DNA of 64,000 nucleotides from Chiridota heheva. Its lineage: Eukaryota; Echinodermata; Holothuroidea; Apodida; Chiridotidae. The stretch covers positions 441,501 to 505,500 of the forward strand of contig JAIGNY010001818.1 of the NCBI GenBank assembly GCA_020152595.1. Direction: 5' to 3'. Positions 1 to 10,700 of this stretch are shown here, piece by piece. The notes under the pieces were generated by a model, which did not search any database, had not been told where the DNA came from, and saw only the letters and a list, made by a program, of their open reading frames with translations. Numbering within the stretch: the stretch's first letter is position 1; each line of letters starts with the position of its first letter. The position numbers were made by a program, and so were the translations under genes.

Positions 1-1380
1 AAGCTTGCTAGATCAAGATTTTTAGTCAACGTGTTATAGAAATGTGAAATGCTCTTTCCCCTGTTATTGTAGAAGCAAGTGTAAGGAGCTAAAATTTCTC
101 CTTAACAAAGCAATGCTCCTTTAAATAGCATCTTGTGTATATTTCCATTAATTGGAAGAATAGTTACTGTTTTTGCCTTGAATTTTGAAAACAAGATAGT
201 TGATCTCTTTTTATCAACAATTCCATAAAACAGACAGATTACTGCATAAGACAGGCACCAGAGACCTGATTTAGCGACTTTTTTATGTTAAGGTCTTTAA
301 AACATCTTGTTAAAAGCAAGAGATTGATATTCCTCACTAGGGAGGTCAGAAACGATATCCATAACTCAATAGAATGACCTGTGTTGATGTTTTGGTATCT
401 TTTAGAGAGAAAAGTTATGAATGGGTTGTGATGTCACTGTGACATCATTTGTTAAGTCACAGCTAGTAATATTTAAGCTAAATGCGTTTATTTTTACTTC
501 CTCTTGAAAATGCATAAAAAATGTGTTTATTTAGCGGTTATCATAGTACTTCCTCAGTATACCACAACTGGTTATTGAAAATGCATAAAAAGAGCTTGAA
601 AATTTTAAATTGTAGAGACAACTGACTGGAGACTTAGTGAAATAGTCTACTGAGAAGTACTTTGGAGAAGGCAGTTACAGTATGTAGCCTGTGAAAAGTA
701 AAGCTGACGTTTGTGCAATCAGTCAGTCAGTTTTAAAAATGTGTTCTGTAATTGTGAACTATAATATTAGCCTGCCTGAACTAAGGTAATCTTTGTGAAA
801 GACTATTGTATTGCTGAGTTTCTGAGGACATTCTTTGCTTTGATTAACTAAAGAATGATTGCTTGCTGTGTGAATAACTACGATGCCCCCCCCCCCCTAT
901 CTTTTTGTTAAGCTTGGAACTGGTTACCCCCTGAAAACATGGTTATTGAGGAGTGCTCGCCTCAAAGTCAGAAAAGCAGTCAAAAGTCCTGTTGCGTGCA
1001 TGTTAGGTAAATATGGATCATTCATTAAGTAAGTTTTATTTTTGTTAAACATTTTCTGTGTTTGTTTTTGGTTTGTTTCTGCACAACAAACTTAATGTCA
1101 AGTCACAAATTAAATTTATCGAAAGTCTGACAGTCTGAATCGTTTTGGATTCTATAAAAACAATATAAAATGTTTCACGATGCATTGTATGATGAATATT
1201 GTGTTGATCTGTAACCATCCTTGTATTATTTGAATGTTTTAAACCCTATCTCAATAAAGAATTATAATATATTCATATATTAGTTTTCACTGGTTTTATT
1301 GTTACTTGCCCACGAGTTAAATCCTTTTTTGGGAGCAAATATTCATTCATCAGTTCTTAGAGGAGACCGAGTGTGTTGGC
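1..1380. other. Noncoding stretch, possibly the 3' UTR of an upstream gene
   Basis: No long reading frame is visible. The stretch is AT-rich with a run of C near 886-898. It ends just after a canonical AATAAA at 1253-1258 followed by T/G-rich sequence, which would suit the 3' end of a + strand gene lying outside the window. This is inference from one signal; nothing coding can be assigned. Confidence 0.35.
1253..1258 (+). promoter_or_regulatory. Candidate poly(A) signal
   Basis: AATAAA at 1253-1258 is followed within about 30-60 bases by T/G-rich sequence (agttttcactggttttattg), the usual arrangement of cleavage signal and downstream element. AATAAA is common by chance in AT-rich DNA. Confidence 0.4.
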
Positions 1381-2280
1381 GTGGTAAATCCTGACAAATT
1401 AGAGTTTATGGTGTCGAAATTGATATTTGAAAAGGTGGGTTTGTACCTGAGTGGTAGACAAACAATCGACGCGCCATGGCACCGGCACCCGTCCGTTTAC
1501 ACAAGATTAGTGAACTGTTTTAAGAAACGTTTAGACAAAAACTGGAAATGGATATGGGCAAATTATAGGCGGTTACAAGCCTCCGCAACGCCCATCTTAT
1601 CTGAACTGAACAGAACTGATTCCTTATGTGATATGTTATTTCTCTGTAGTTGCAAAGTTCATCAAAATAATAATCTACTACCACATGGGAAAGGGGCGAG
1701 GTAGGACCGGAGGGGCTTTTTTGAAAGTTAGAGCAGACGAGACAGGAGGTGCCCTTTTGAAAGTTGAGAGCGGACCGGGGAAGGAAGTGCCCTTTTAAAA
1801 GTTATATTAAAGAGGCGATATCGTCATATGTGCACAATATCTAGAATTCTTTTCAATTTTTTTGATTGCTTGAAATTTTGCTGCGCGATTCGTTGTCTTG
1901 TATTGCAAGGTATATAGATATTTAAAACGCCTGAAAGGTCACCTCACGAGATCGCCCAGATGCTTGCGGCGATCGCACGAAAAAAAAAATTCTTCAAATC
2001 ATGCCGTGAGTTCATGCCCCGGTAGAATCCTTTATTTTGACTTTTTGCTTTCATCTTTTTCTGTTTGTTTTTTTCAATTATTTTCTTTTGGTGACTATCA
2101 TTGTAGTATTTTAATACTAAAATTTCACTTTCGCCTTCTGACAAAAAAGCATTGAAAAAAACAAATAAGTTTCTCGTCACAGTAACGTAATGCGCTGTGT
2201 ATGTAATTCTGCACACACAACGTACATGCTAGTGTCTGGCTGTACTGTGTGGCACAAACAGACAGAGGATCGGATCTTGC
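1381..2280. other. Unassigned stretch with one short open frame
   Basis: A + strand frame of about 107 codons is open at 1381-1704 but has no recognisable domain, no good ATG context and no visible splice partner. 1705-1805 holds two diverged copies of a short unit ending in gcccttttgaaagtt. I see no supported gene. Confidence 0.3.
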
Positions 2281-2288
2281 CTCCACAA

Positions 2289-2303
2289 CCGGAAGTGACG
2301 TCA
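2289..2303 (+). promoter_or_regulatory. Composite ETS/CRE-like motif
   Basis: The 15 bases CCGGAAGTGACGTCA join an ETS core (CCGGAAGT) to a full palindromic CRE (TGACGTCA), an arrangement known from core promoters of widely expressed animal genes. No first exon is recognised nearby on either strand, so a promoter role is only inferred. Confidence 0.4.
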
Positions 2304-2399
2304 AAATAAAGTCCCCTCCATTTTTACCGTATTTTACTGAGACGAGCCTCCCTCTTTAAATTATTGTAGGTAATTCTTGAAGCTTGAAAACAAATAGAA

Positions 2400-4560
2400 A
2401 TCCACTCACTTACAAATCCTACTTAGCACCGGTACATAGAAATGTAGCATACATTTAGTATATATTTGACACATTTAAAGCATGTCATTTACCAGGGTCC
2501 GACACCGAGGGCCTTGGTGAAATGGGGGCATGGCTCCCAATAATTTTAAAAGTAGGCCTTTCAACTATTTGCCAGATAGACAATTGCCAACATTGGTCCT
2601 GGAACCCAAATCCGTCAAATCCACAGGCAAGATTTGCCTACCGAAAGTTGGGGAAAGTCAAAAGTGTGAGGGGGAGGTGGGGAAAATTACAAAATCACGC
2701 AAAGATACAAAAAAATCACCATACAAAAATATACATTTGGAAAAAAAGGGTGGGGCAAGTGCCCCATTGCTTCCCTAAATCCCTCCTATGCTAAAACCAT
2801 ATGTGTAGGAATCGGGGCCACACACGTTTTCAAAAACTGACAAAAGTGCCCCTTTTTGAAAATGAAAATTGCCCTCAATTACTGTCGAAAAGTTTGATTT
2901 CTCATAGACCATAAACAGACGCCTTCAAATGTGAACAGTTTGATTATGCTTCTGGCGTTCTATTCCTGTAGGAACATGTCCAAATAAAGCAGAAATAAGT
3001 ACGCCTCAACTTATTTTGTCCATATAATTGTTTACAAAAGTATTTAACAGACGTATACTTCAGGAAACGCTATTTGTCGCCTCTGAGTTACCTCAAACCG
3101 TTTGACTTCAGACACATTACCCAATAACGTAAACTATCAAAAACGTCTTTACTATAGAAAGTCATGATATTCAAATTAAAGCGTGAAAGCTGCTTCCTTC
3201 ATTATCAGTTGCAGATATATTGATTGCTTTCAAACTCTTTTGCCAAGGAAAGTCGCTGGCAGTCTGTTCCATTAAACATGTGTGATGCTTCTGACTCAAG
3301 TGGTCAATCCCATATCCATAATGATTCAGTCTTAACCATCTGACCATGACCATGCCTTCAAGTTTTCATTCAACTGTTCAACAACTGAATAAATGTCAAT
3401 TCCGCTAACTGACTGAGTTCTTTCTTTAACACGTTTATCTCTTCATTCTTCACCTCGTCTACCCATGCTTGTCATGTCTAACAATTTACTATATGTACAA
3501 CAAACGGGAATAAGCATTTGCAGTAAGATTCCTTTTTATAAGACCGTTGTTCTAATATATAAATCTATAACTTGACCCTTATATGCTCCTGCAACATCTC
3601 ATGTGCTGATATATAATCTAGTTTTTTAACCACGGCTTTGTTTTGCCTCGATAATCACCTCATCCCTTTGTTAGCTCATTTATTAGGGTGAAACCTTTGT
3701 CTGGCCCCAGGGGATACAGGGAATTAGGCGATCAACCAAAGTTGACCTGTATTCATATAATTCATAATCCCTATACTGTCAATCATTACATCCTAGGGTA
3801 TCTACTACTCAGATCTGGGACAGATCTGGATTTAAAGTGATTTCCAGATCTGGCAAGTTATCTGGGTAGATATAAATTTGGGCCGGATCAAACTTTATCT
3901 GGCTTAGATCAAACTTAATGTGGAATTTCCATATCTGGCCTAGATTTGGGGACGGGCTAGGGGGGATGAAATTCTGGCACCCCAAATGGAATTTTGGACC
4001 CCAAACAAAATGTATGCCCCAAATTCTGAAATTGTTACAGAGAATCAAAGAAATTCACTTTTATTTATAAATATTTATGTTTTTATAGAAATTATGATTA
4101 TTCAAAATCAATATTCAAATTCTCCCTAACTTTGGTACTAAATGCCACGATTTTCTGAATACTGCATATATTGTTCTAATATTTTCCAATTGTTTTGAAA
4201 ATCTGTCGTAAATATCCCGATATTACGGGATCTTGATCTACAATTTTCTAATTTAAGAAGAGGCCGCCGCCACTAGCAATTACACCCCTGCCTGTATCTA
4301 AGTAAATTTGGTCTCATAGATCGCGCTCACAAAATAAAAGCATTAGCAAATTAGATCGTCCAAACAGCCATCTGATGTTGTACTTTGTATTTTGCTAAAA
4401 GATCTTTCACTAGTAAATACTTTTACATACGATGAAACGAAGTTTTACTGTTTAATGATACTGCTAATTCCAATTTCTTTCTCGACACACCAGGTGAACA
4501 TGAATCTACCCGACAGGCCGGCGACAGCCTCCGGATGGATCACCCTCCGATAAGACGTAC
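2400..4560. other. Noncoding stretch with degenerate short repeats
   Basis: No gene is seen. 2500-2860 has G-rich mobile-element-like text. 3800-3960 is a run of degenerate copies of a word close to agatctgg, spaced roughly 20-30 bases apart, which suggests an old decayed tandem repeat. The remainder is plain AT-rich sequence. Confidence 0.45.
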
Positions 4561-4570
4561 TTTATCGTGT

Positions 4571-6206
4571 CAGTGGCGTAGGAAAGATTGGGCAGCGGGG
4601 CTGACCATCTATACTCTCATGGATGGGAAAAACACCCTCGTTCGCCCCTCCCCTCCCCTCACTTTTGGACATGTCCTTGCTCCCTGAAAGTTCTGTGAGT
4701 TGAGAAGCAGGGGTGGAAATCAAATGTTTTGACGTTTTCGAGAGGCTTAAATCAAAATGAAAATTGTTTGAATACTTCGATTAAATTATGTTATGAAGCG
4801 TTTATTATATTTGTCAGCGGTTTTCAATACGAAACATTTAATTTTTGATGTGCTACCCTCAAAACTTTCTTCCAACTCTTAAGCGTATACAAACATATCT
4901 GCGTTCCACTATAACAGACGCACTTAAACAATCATCGGCCGCGGAGCAGTATTTCAAATAAAGGAAGGGGGAAGGGGGAAGGGGGGGGAGGCACGCACGT
5001 TTGAAACGACTGATCTGAAAGACGGAAATGCAAAATCAGTGAATTGGTAAATAATCAATCTCTTTGGTTCCTTTCTAACTTGCCTCCCCCCTTCCCTTCC
5101 CAATCAGAAAAAAAGAAAGAAAAGAGAATATAGTTTCATTATGATACTGCTACAAATGTTTATTTGGTTATGAAATATGGAAAAACAAATACATGTGATC
5201 ACGTCAGCGGCGTAGGAAGATATTTGACATGGGGGGCCAGATTTTATTTTTTCCCAACAAAGCAAAAATGTATGAAGTTCTTATCACGGTCCAAAAACCA
5301 TAATTGTAAAGGGGAAAGAGGAGGGGGTTGTAGAATGATCAGAATCATATTTGGAAAATTGTAGAAAATTAAAAAACATTTACGACAAATTATTGGAGCA
5401 AACTTCGCGAAAATGAAGGACCGTCATTTTACCAAAATTGAAGGGCGAGAAGAGAAAAGGGAAGATCTAAGACTACATGGACAGATGAAAAAGAGTGGCA
5501 GAAAAGGATAGAAACAGTTTTGGATGGAACAGCTGGGGAGAAGCTGCAGTATAGCAAGAGACAGAAAGAGATGGAAGAATTTGCACAGAAAAGCCTCAAT
5601 CTCCATATGCAGGAGAAGGGAGAGGTAAGAAGAACGAGACTTCCCGAAAATTGAAGAAAACGTCTCGAAATTTTCCCAAAATGAAGGAAATTTCCCGCGG
5701 GGTCTTAGCAGGGTTCAAAAACTATTTGTAAAGAGGGAGAGGGTTCGTTAAATGATTGGAAATTTAATCAAATTTGGCAGCATTTCCCGAAAATTGAAGA
5801 TAATTTCCGAAAATGAAAGCAAATTTCACAAAAATGAAGGACATTTTACGAGAATTGAGGAAAAGTTCCCGAAAATTAAAGATTTCCGGAAGAAAAGATG
5901 CCATGCATGGAATCAACAGCGTAGACTAAAAGGGGCTGGAGGGACAGCCGCCCACCTTTATTAGGCTCGGCCCGGGCCCTATAAAGGGGGACCGTAAAAA
6001 ATATATTAGTATACCTATATACCATAGGTGCCTGCAGGACCCAACTTGCCCCGGCCCGTAGGGATCTAGCTACACCACTGCATGGAATCTGACTCTTTAA
6101 AAACTTAAAACTCTTTTTTGGGTGGCCAAAATGGTACTTGGCCCCAATAAAAGTATAAGAGGGGGTGGGGGTGTTGGGCTACTGGCTCGCCCGGTTCCTA
6201 CGCCAC
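4571..6206. mobile_element. DNA-transposon termini of the CAGYGGCGTAGGAA type
   Basis: cagtggcgtaggaa at 4571 and cagcggcgtaggaa at 5205 are two copies of one terminal word. Its inverse, ttcctacgccac, lies at 6195-6206. The pair 5205/6206 would bound an element of about 1 kb, with the 4571 copy left over from another insertion. No transposase frame is visible, so this would be a non-autonomous or eroded element. Element class and target-site duplications are not resolved. Confidence 0.45.
5395..5885. repeat. Degenerate tandem of a cccgaaaattgaaga-like unit
   Basis: Words close to ttcccgaaaattgaag and ttcacaaaaatgaagg recur every 20-40 bases across two blocks (5395-5450 and 5640-5885), separated by a purine-rich segment. 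It reads as a decayed minisatellite inside the element bounded by the 5205/6206 termini. The short frames in it have no recognisable product. Confidence 0.45.
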
Positions 6207-7270
6207 CACACGTTGTCTTTTTAGTTTAGAGTTTAAACTGTAAAAGTTGTTTGTAGTAATTTGTACAAACATTTTGCCAACATAATTCACGTTTTGAGTT
6301 TTCGTGGTCTTCACTTCTTTTACAGATAATCACGCCCTTATCAGCTGATCAGATAGGACATTTTATTTGATTTCGTCTAATTTATCAGTTTTCAGTGGAC
6401 GTGATCTGTTATAACTTTTTTCAACAGTAATTGTTACAAATTGCAGGTCATCCATCTTATGATTGCGAAAAGTTACAATGTTACAATGCTTGTGAATAGT
6501 CACATGGAGGAATCGACAAACTTATGACAAGGGAGTTAGCAAGTTTATTTATAAGAAACAATGAGAGAAGGCAGCGCTTCTTCGATATGCCACATGAATG
6601 AAGAAACTATATTTACTATCAATGTTGCAAATATAATGTAATTTATGAAATTATAGCAAAAAGACTAATGCCATTGTAAGGTACTCGTATCTAAAGAAAT
6701 TTACGCCCAACCCACTCCTTAAAATCCGTCAATGTCCTCAAATTGTATTTAATTTTGGCTAATTTATTGGCCCTGTTTCAAAATAAACATACTACCAAGG
6801 TGGCTAGGGGCGCTCCACTACGGCATTTTACAAATATCAATCCAACATGTCAAAAGAATAACAGAATAGATGTAACTGCTGGAGTCTAAACACACTTTAG
6901 TAACAGAAAAAGAAACTCCTCCACTTTAACAGAACAAATAAAGGCTGGACAAACAAACAAAGGAAAGAACCATGCTTTTTTGGTAATGATTACATATAAT
7001 ACAAGATACATCAAAAAAGGAGTTCTATTTGTTGGTGGTCAAAATTCAAAACGTTTTTCACTTTTAGCCAACAAAAGACCTCTTTTCAAAAGAGATGATA
7101 ACTGTTTTCCCCTTTGAGATTGTCAAAAACACAACATTCCCGGATGTCCGACCTCGAGAATGGAACCAATTTGTTTCATTTTAACCCTTTCTGAATGCTA
7201 ACGTTGTGTGATTGCTGTTGGTTACTGATTTGCGACTGCAGGGTATGTTAAAAAGTGTATTGTGAATATG
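6207..7270. other. AT-rich intergenic DNA
   Basis: No coding signal, tandem repeat or element terminus was recognised between the transposon end at 6206 and the tRNA-Asn terminator. Confidence 0.5.
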
Positions 7271-7272
7271 GT

Positions 7273-7284
7273 AAAAAAAGAAAA
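7273..7284 (-). terminator. RNA polymerase III terminator of tRNA-Asn
   Basis: On the - strand the tRNA is followed 8 bases later by TTTT (7284-7281) and then a run of seven T (7279-7273). This is the normal Pol III stop signal and supports an active tRNA gene. Confidence 0.75.
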
Positions 7285-7292
7285 GGAACGAT

Positions 7293-7296
7293 CGCT

Positions 7297-7349
<53 letters not shown>

Positions 7350-7366
7350 AATTGCGCCACGGAAGC
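7293..7366 (-). tRNA. tRNA-Asn (anticodon GTT)
   Basis: The - strand folds into a complete 74-base cloverleaf. The 7-bp acceptor stem GCTTCCG/CGGGAGC has one T-G wobble. The D stem is GCGC/GCGC with a GG in its loop. The anticodon stem TTCGG/CCGAA holds loop CTGTTAA, so the anticodon is GTT. The variable loop is AGGTT and the T arm is GGTGG-TTCAAGC-CCACC. There is no intron, and CCA is not encoded, as usual in eukaryotes. The body closely matches the conserved animal tRNA-Asn. The internal A box (TGGCGCAATTGG) and B box (GGTTCAAGCCC) are intact and a T-run terminator follows. It is transcribed away from SARNP, whose start codon lies about 320 bases to the right. Confidence 0.95.
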
Positions 7367-7682
7367 TGTTGAATAATTATTGGCAATAAAAATTATAAAC
7401 TGCTTTACATTAAGAAAAGTTTAAAAATAGTTTTTTGTTGCAAATTATTATTTTGTTTTTATTACTTAGTTACATCACAAAAAGTTTTATTTTTATTTAA
7501 AAAGAATTCCCTCTATCAAACAAATCATCGTCTTTAGTTTCACCAAAAGTCACATTTCTATGTGTACTGCCACTATAGATACTGAATACTGGTAAGGCGT
7601 CGGGTGACAGTCGAGAAATTTAATCTTTAAGAGAAGCAACGCGACTTCTTTTCAACACGACCAAATCAGAATCATATTCATA

Positions 7683-7715
7683 ATGTCAGAATTAGAAGAT
7701 CTTAAGAAACTGAAG
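7683..7715 (+). CDS. SARNP: SARNP exon 1 (coding part)
   Basis: Eleven codons, MSELEDLKKLK, then donor AAG|GTAACC. The peptide aligns with the start of human SARNP, where LHKLKLAEL leads into the SAP helix. The 5' UTR start is not fixed; the sequence just upstream (about 7620-7682) is a plausible short leader. Confidence 0.85.
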
Positions 7716-10700
7716 GTAACCGAAATAGAATCTCAATAACCAACTTTTCAGATCCTATTTTGTTTTATCTGGCTTCTACGCTCTTAAGTAATTTATGAAT
7801 TATATTTATAGTACTAACGTTAGATAGGCCTAACGTAAGGTATTTGTTTATGAAGCTTCATTGTACACTAGTTGCACGAATAATTTTCCATTATCTTATT
7901 CATCTGTCATGTTTCTTTGTAATGATCCTTCCACGAATGGGAACTCCCTTATATTCTTAGGTCAACAATACCAAGCTGGCAATTTCAGTTTTTTAACCAT
8001 TGTTCACGTCTTCCAAAGGCTGGGGGAAAATCCTAACCTTAAATTGCGTGAAGTAGGCTAGTATTTGAGGCAAAACGGGTTAGGTCTCTACTACCCGTAG
8101 TACTGTCGAACTAATTTCAACCGTGTTAGGCCTAGTATGGCTGCCGTTGGTGTTGGCTGGCCGTCCGAGGGTAGGGCCTACTACAAAATCATATACCCTC
8201 CTGTACTGTTTTAAGCGAGATGTTAAAATTAGGCTAGGCCCTAAAGGAAAATCTTAGTTTTAAGAAGATCTTTATGAAAACAAAACCATTTAACTTTTTT
8301 TTTCGCTAACATTGTAACAATGATTAGAATCTATGTTTAAAGCCCATTCATGTCTTCAAAAACTGTTAGGCCTAACTAAGGCCTAGTACTCCCCATAGTA
8401 CCGTCGAACTAATGTCAACCGTGTTAGTATGGCTGCCGTTGGTAATGTCTGGCCGTCCGAGGGTACAACAAAATCCTATACCCTCCTGTACTGTTTTAAG
8501 CGAGTTCTTAAAAGTAGGCTATAGAAAATCTCAGTTTTAAGATCTTTATAAAAACGAAACCATTTTACTTTTTTTTCACCTAAATGATTAGAATCGATGT
8601 TTGAAGCCTGTCAATGTCTTTAAAAACTGCTTTAAGGTGATTTTAATAACTTTTATTGAAGTATTTTTGACTACTTTTCTTTGCATACAAATTTGTGACA
8701 GTTCTCCAAAGAACGGTTGAAGTTCAAAATATTGCCATCGGGGCTATAACATTTTAGCGGGGTAGGCTAATATGTTTTAGATTGTTTGAGGAATGATTAA
8801 GATAATACTTGTAAAGTGTAATGATATAATTCTTGATGTTTTATTTATTTGTTTTCGCACATACCTTTTTTACCAAAACTATTTGATAAAATTATATGAA
8901 CAAAAAAAGTGTTGTCCGAGAAAAATCAACTTGCAGTTTAGTGGAGTAATCTAAAACTTATATGCGAATGTTGAATAATTAATCACAATCACTAAGAAAA
9001 TTGCGACCAAAATATGAATCTCGGAGAACTTTATCCTGTCGTGGTGCTAAATAGGTAAATATTTAGGATAAGTCTTTTTTGAAAAGTGTATTATTTAGAC
9101 TAATTGATATAAGAAAATCCAAAAAGTAAGTTATTTTTTAATCATCAATTTTGTACAATGTGTGAATTTAAAAAAAACAGGAATTGTAACTAATCTATAA
9201 CAACCCTCGTACGGAAATTCCAATGTCAACCTGTACTGAGGGATGCGTATAATAACTAGCCTAGGCCTAACGTTACATTACCGATGTGAGCAGTTTGACA
9301 CCAAGTTTTTTCAGCGCCTTACCAGCGGCTTTACATGCTCTTTTAGGCGAGTTTAAAAATGACAAAATCAGGAGATATTTTGTTCAGTTTCACAAGCCAT
9401 CATAGTGGCAAAACAATTTACATTAAACAACGAGTATCCATAGTGTCTTTATAACATAAAAATATTGTTTTGTTTATTCAATTTAGTAATCAATGAAAGG
9501 TCTGAATTGATTGTAAAAACGTTTGACAATATTGAAACGCAATGAGAGTTTTAAACATCATATCGAAGTATTATTGGGGCCTAGTATGCGAACATCACAT
9601 CGGAATAATATAGAACATCACATCGGAATATTATAAGAACATCACAACGATATGATAATTAATTTTATGTATGAATTTAATAACGACAAGTCTTAACTGA
9701 TTATGATTTCGAATTTTGAAGCGTGCTTAATTAAACCAACATGATATAAATGATCCCCTATGTAAATAAAGCTTCTACTCCTTCCAGTTTAGTGTTTTCC
9801 TTTTCAATGTGCAGATTATTTTAGTTGCTAGTGCAATATTACTTGTAATTTTTTTCTTTTTCTGATATTTTTAATTCCAATATTTGTGTATGTAAATTCA
9901 ATCTCGGTGAAATAGATATAACCAACAATTTTAGGCAAACATTTTTACCATCGCCATTGCAATAGAATTGAGCTTTGGCAGTTTAAACAAAGTGCGGTAT
10001 GGTTATACTTCATGTTCTTTAAAAGGAATTTAGCATACGGCCATTAAAACATGGCCCAAAATTGAGTTATTTTCTTAATTCTTTTTTGATTACTCACGAT
10101 AATCCACAGAATATTTCAAAAGCATGTCAAATTAAAGGTTAGCAAAACTGTTTTCCAACCTCAAAAGACTCAATTCCTTAAAGGAGACAGAAATAGCTGT
10201 GCAGTGTTTATTGCAGCGATCAGCAACTTGTTAGGACTTTAAACTTACGGGAAAATATGTACAAAGAGCACTTAAAAAAGTATGGGAGAATACAGAACAA
10301 AATTAACAACATCAACTTAGTCAGATCTCAGATATTATTCCGAATTTTGAGTCCTGGCCAATTTTTTTATTTAAAACATGTACTTGTCATTTATGTGACT
10401 CACCCCTATACCCCTGAACAATGTAAGTCATTGCATCAAAGTGGGTGGACAAAACATGTACATTGATGCACCCCTCAGTAGTGCTGTCATGACTTATCGA
10501 TTATCGCGATATCTGTTTTCCTAGGACATGAAATGTGCCTCTCGCAACATATTGTGATACTAAAAACTAATACTCAAGTAAGAAATTTTCGCGCAACTAG
10601 GCTAGGCTACTTCGTACGTTTTAATTCTAATGTGCAAAATAATCATGAAACATAAAAACAACTAATTAAAAATCATACTTCGTCACCACACACTGGCACA

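Noticed and set aside
910..1032. A 40-codon + strand frame with GYPLKTWLL, recalling a Harbinger-type transposase motif, ending in a stop
   Set aside because: Only about eight residues resemble the family, the following residues do not fit, and there is no supporting upstream exon or splice acceptor.
1381..1704. A 107-codon frame that might be a small gene
   Set aside because: It begins with GTG, not ATG, has no recognisable domain, and no splice signals or promoter were tied to it.
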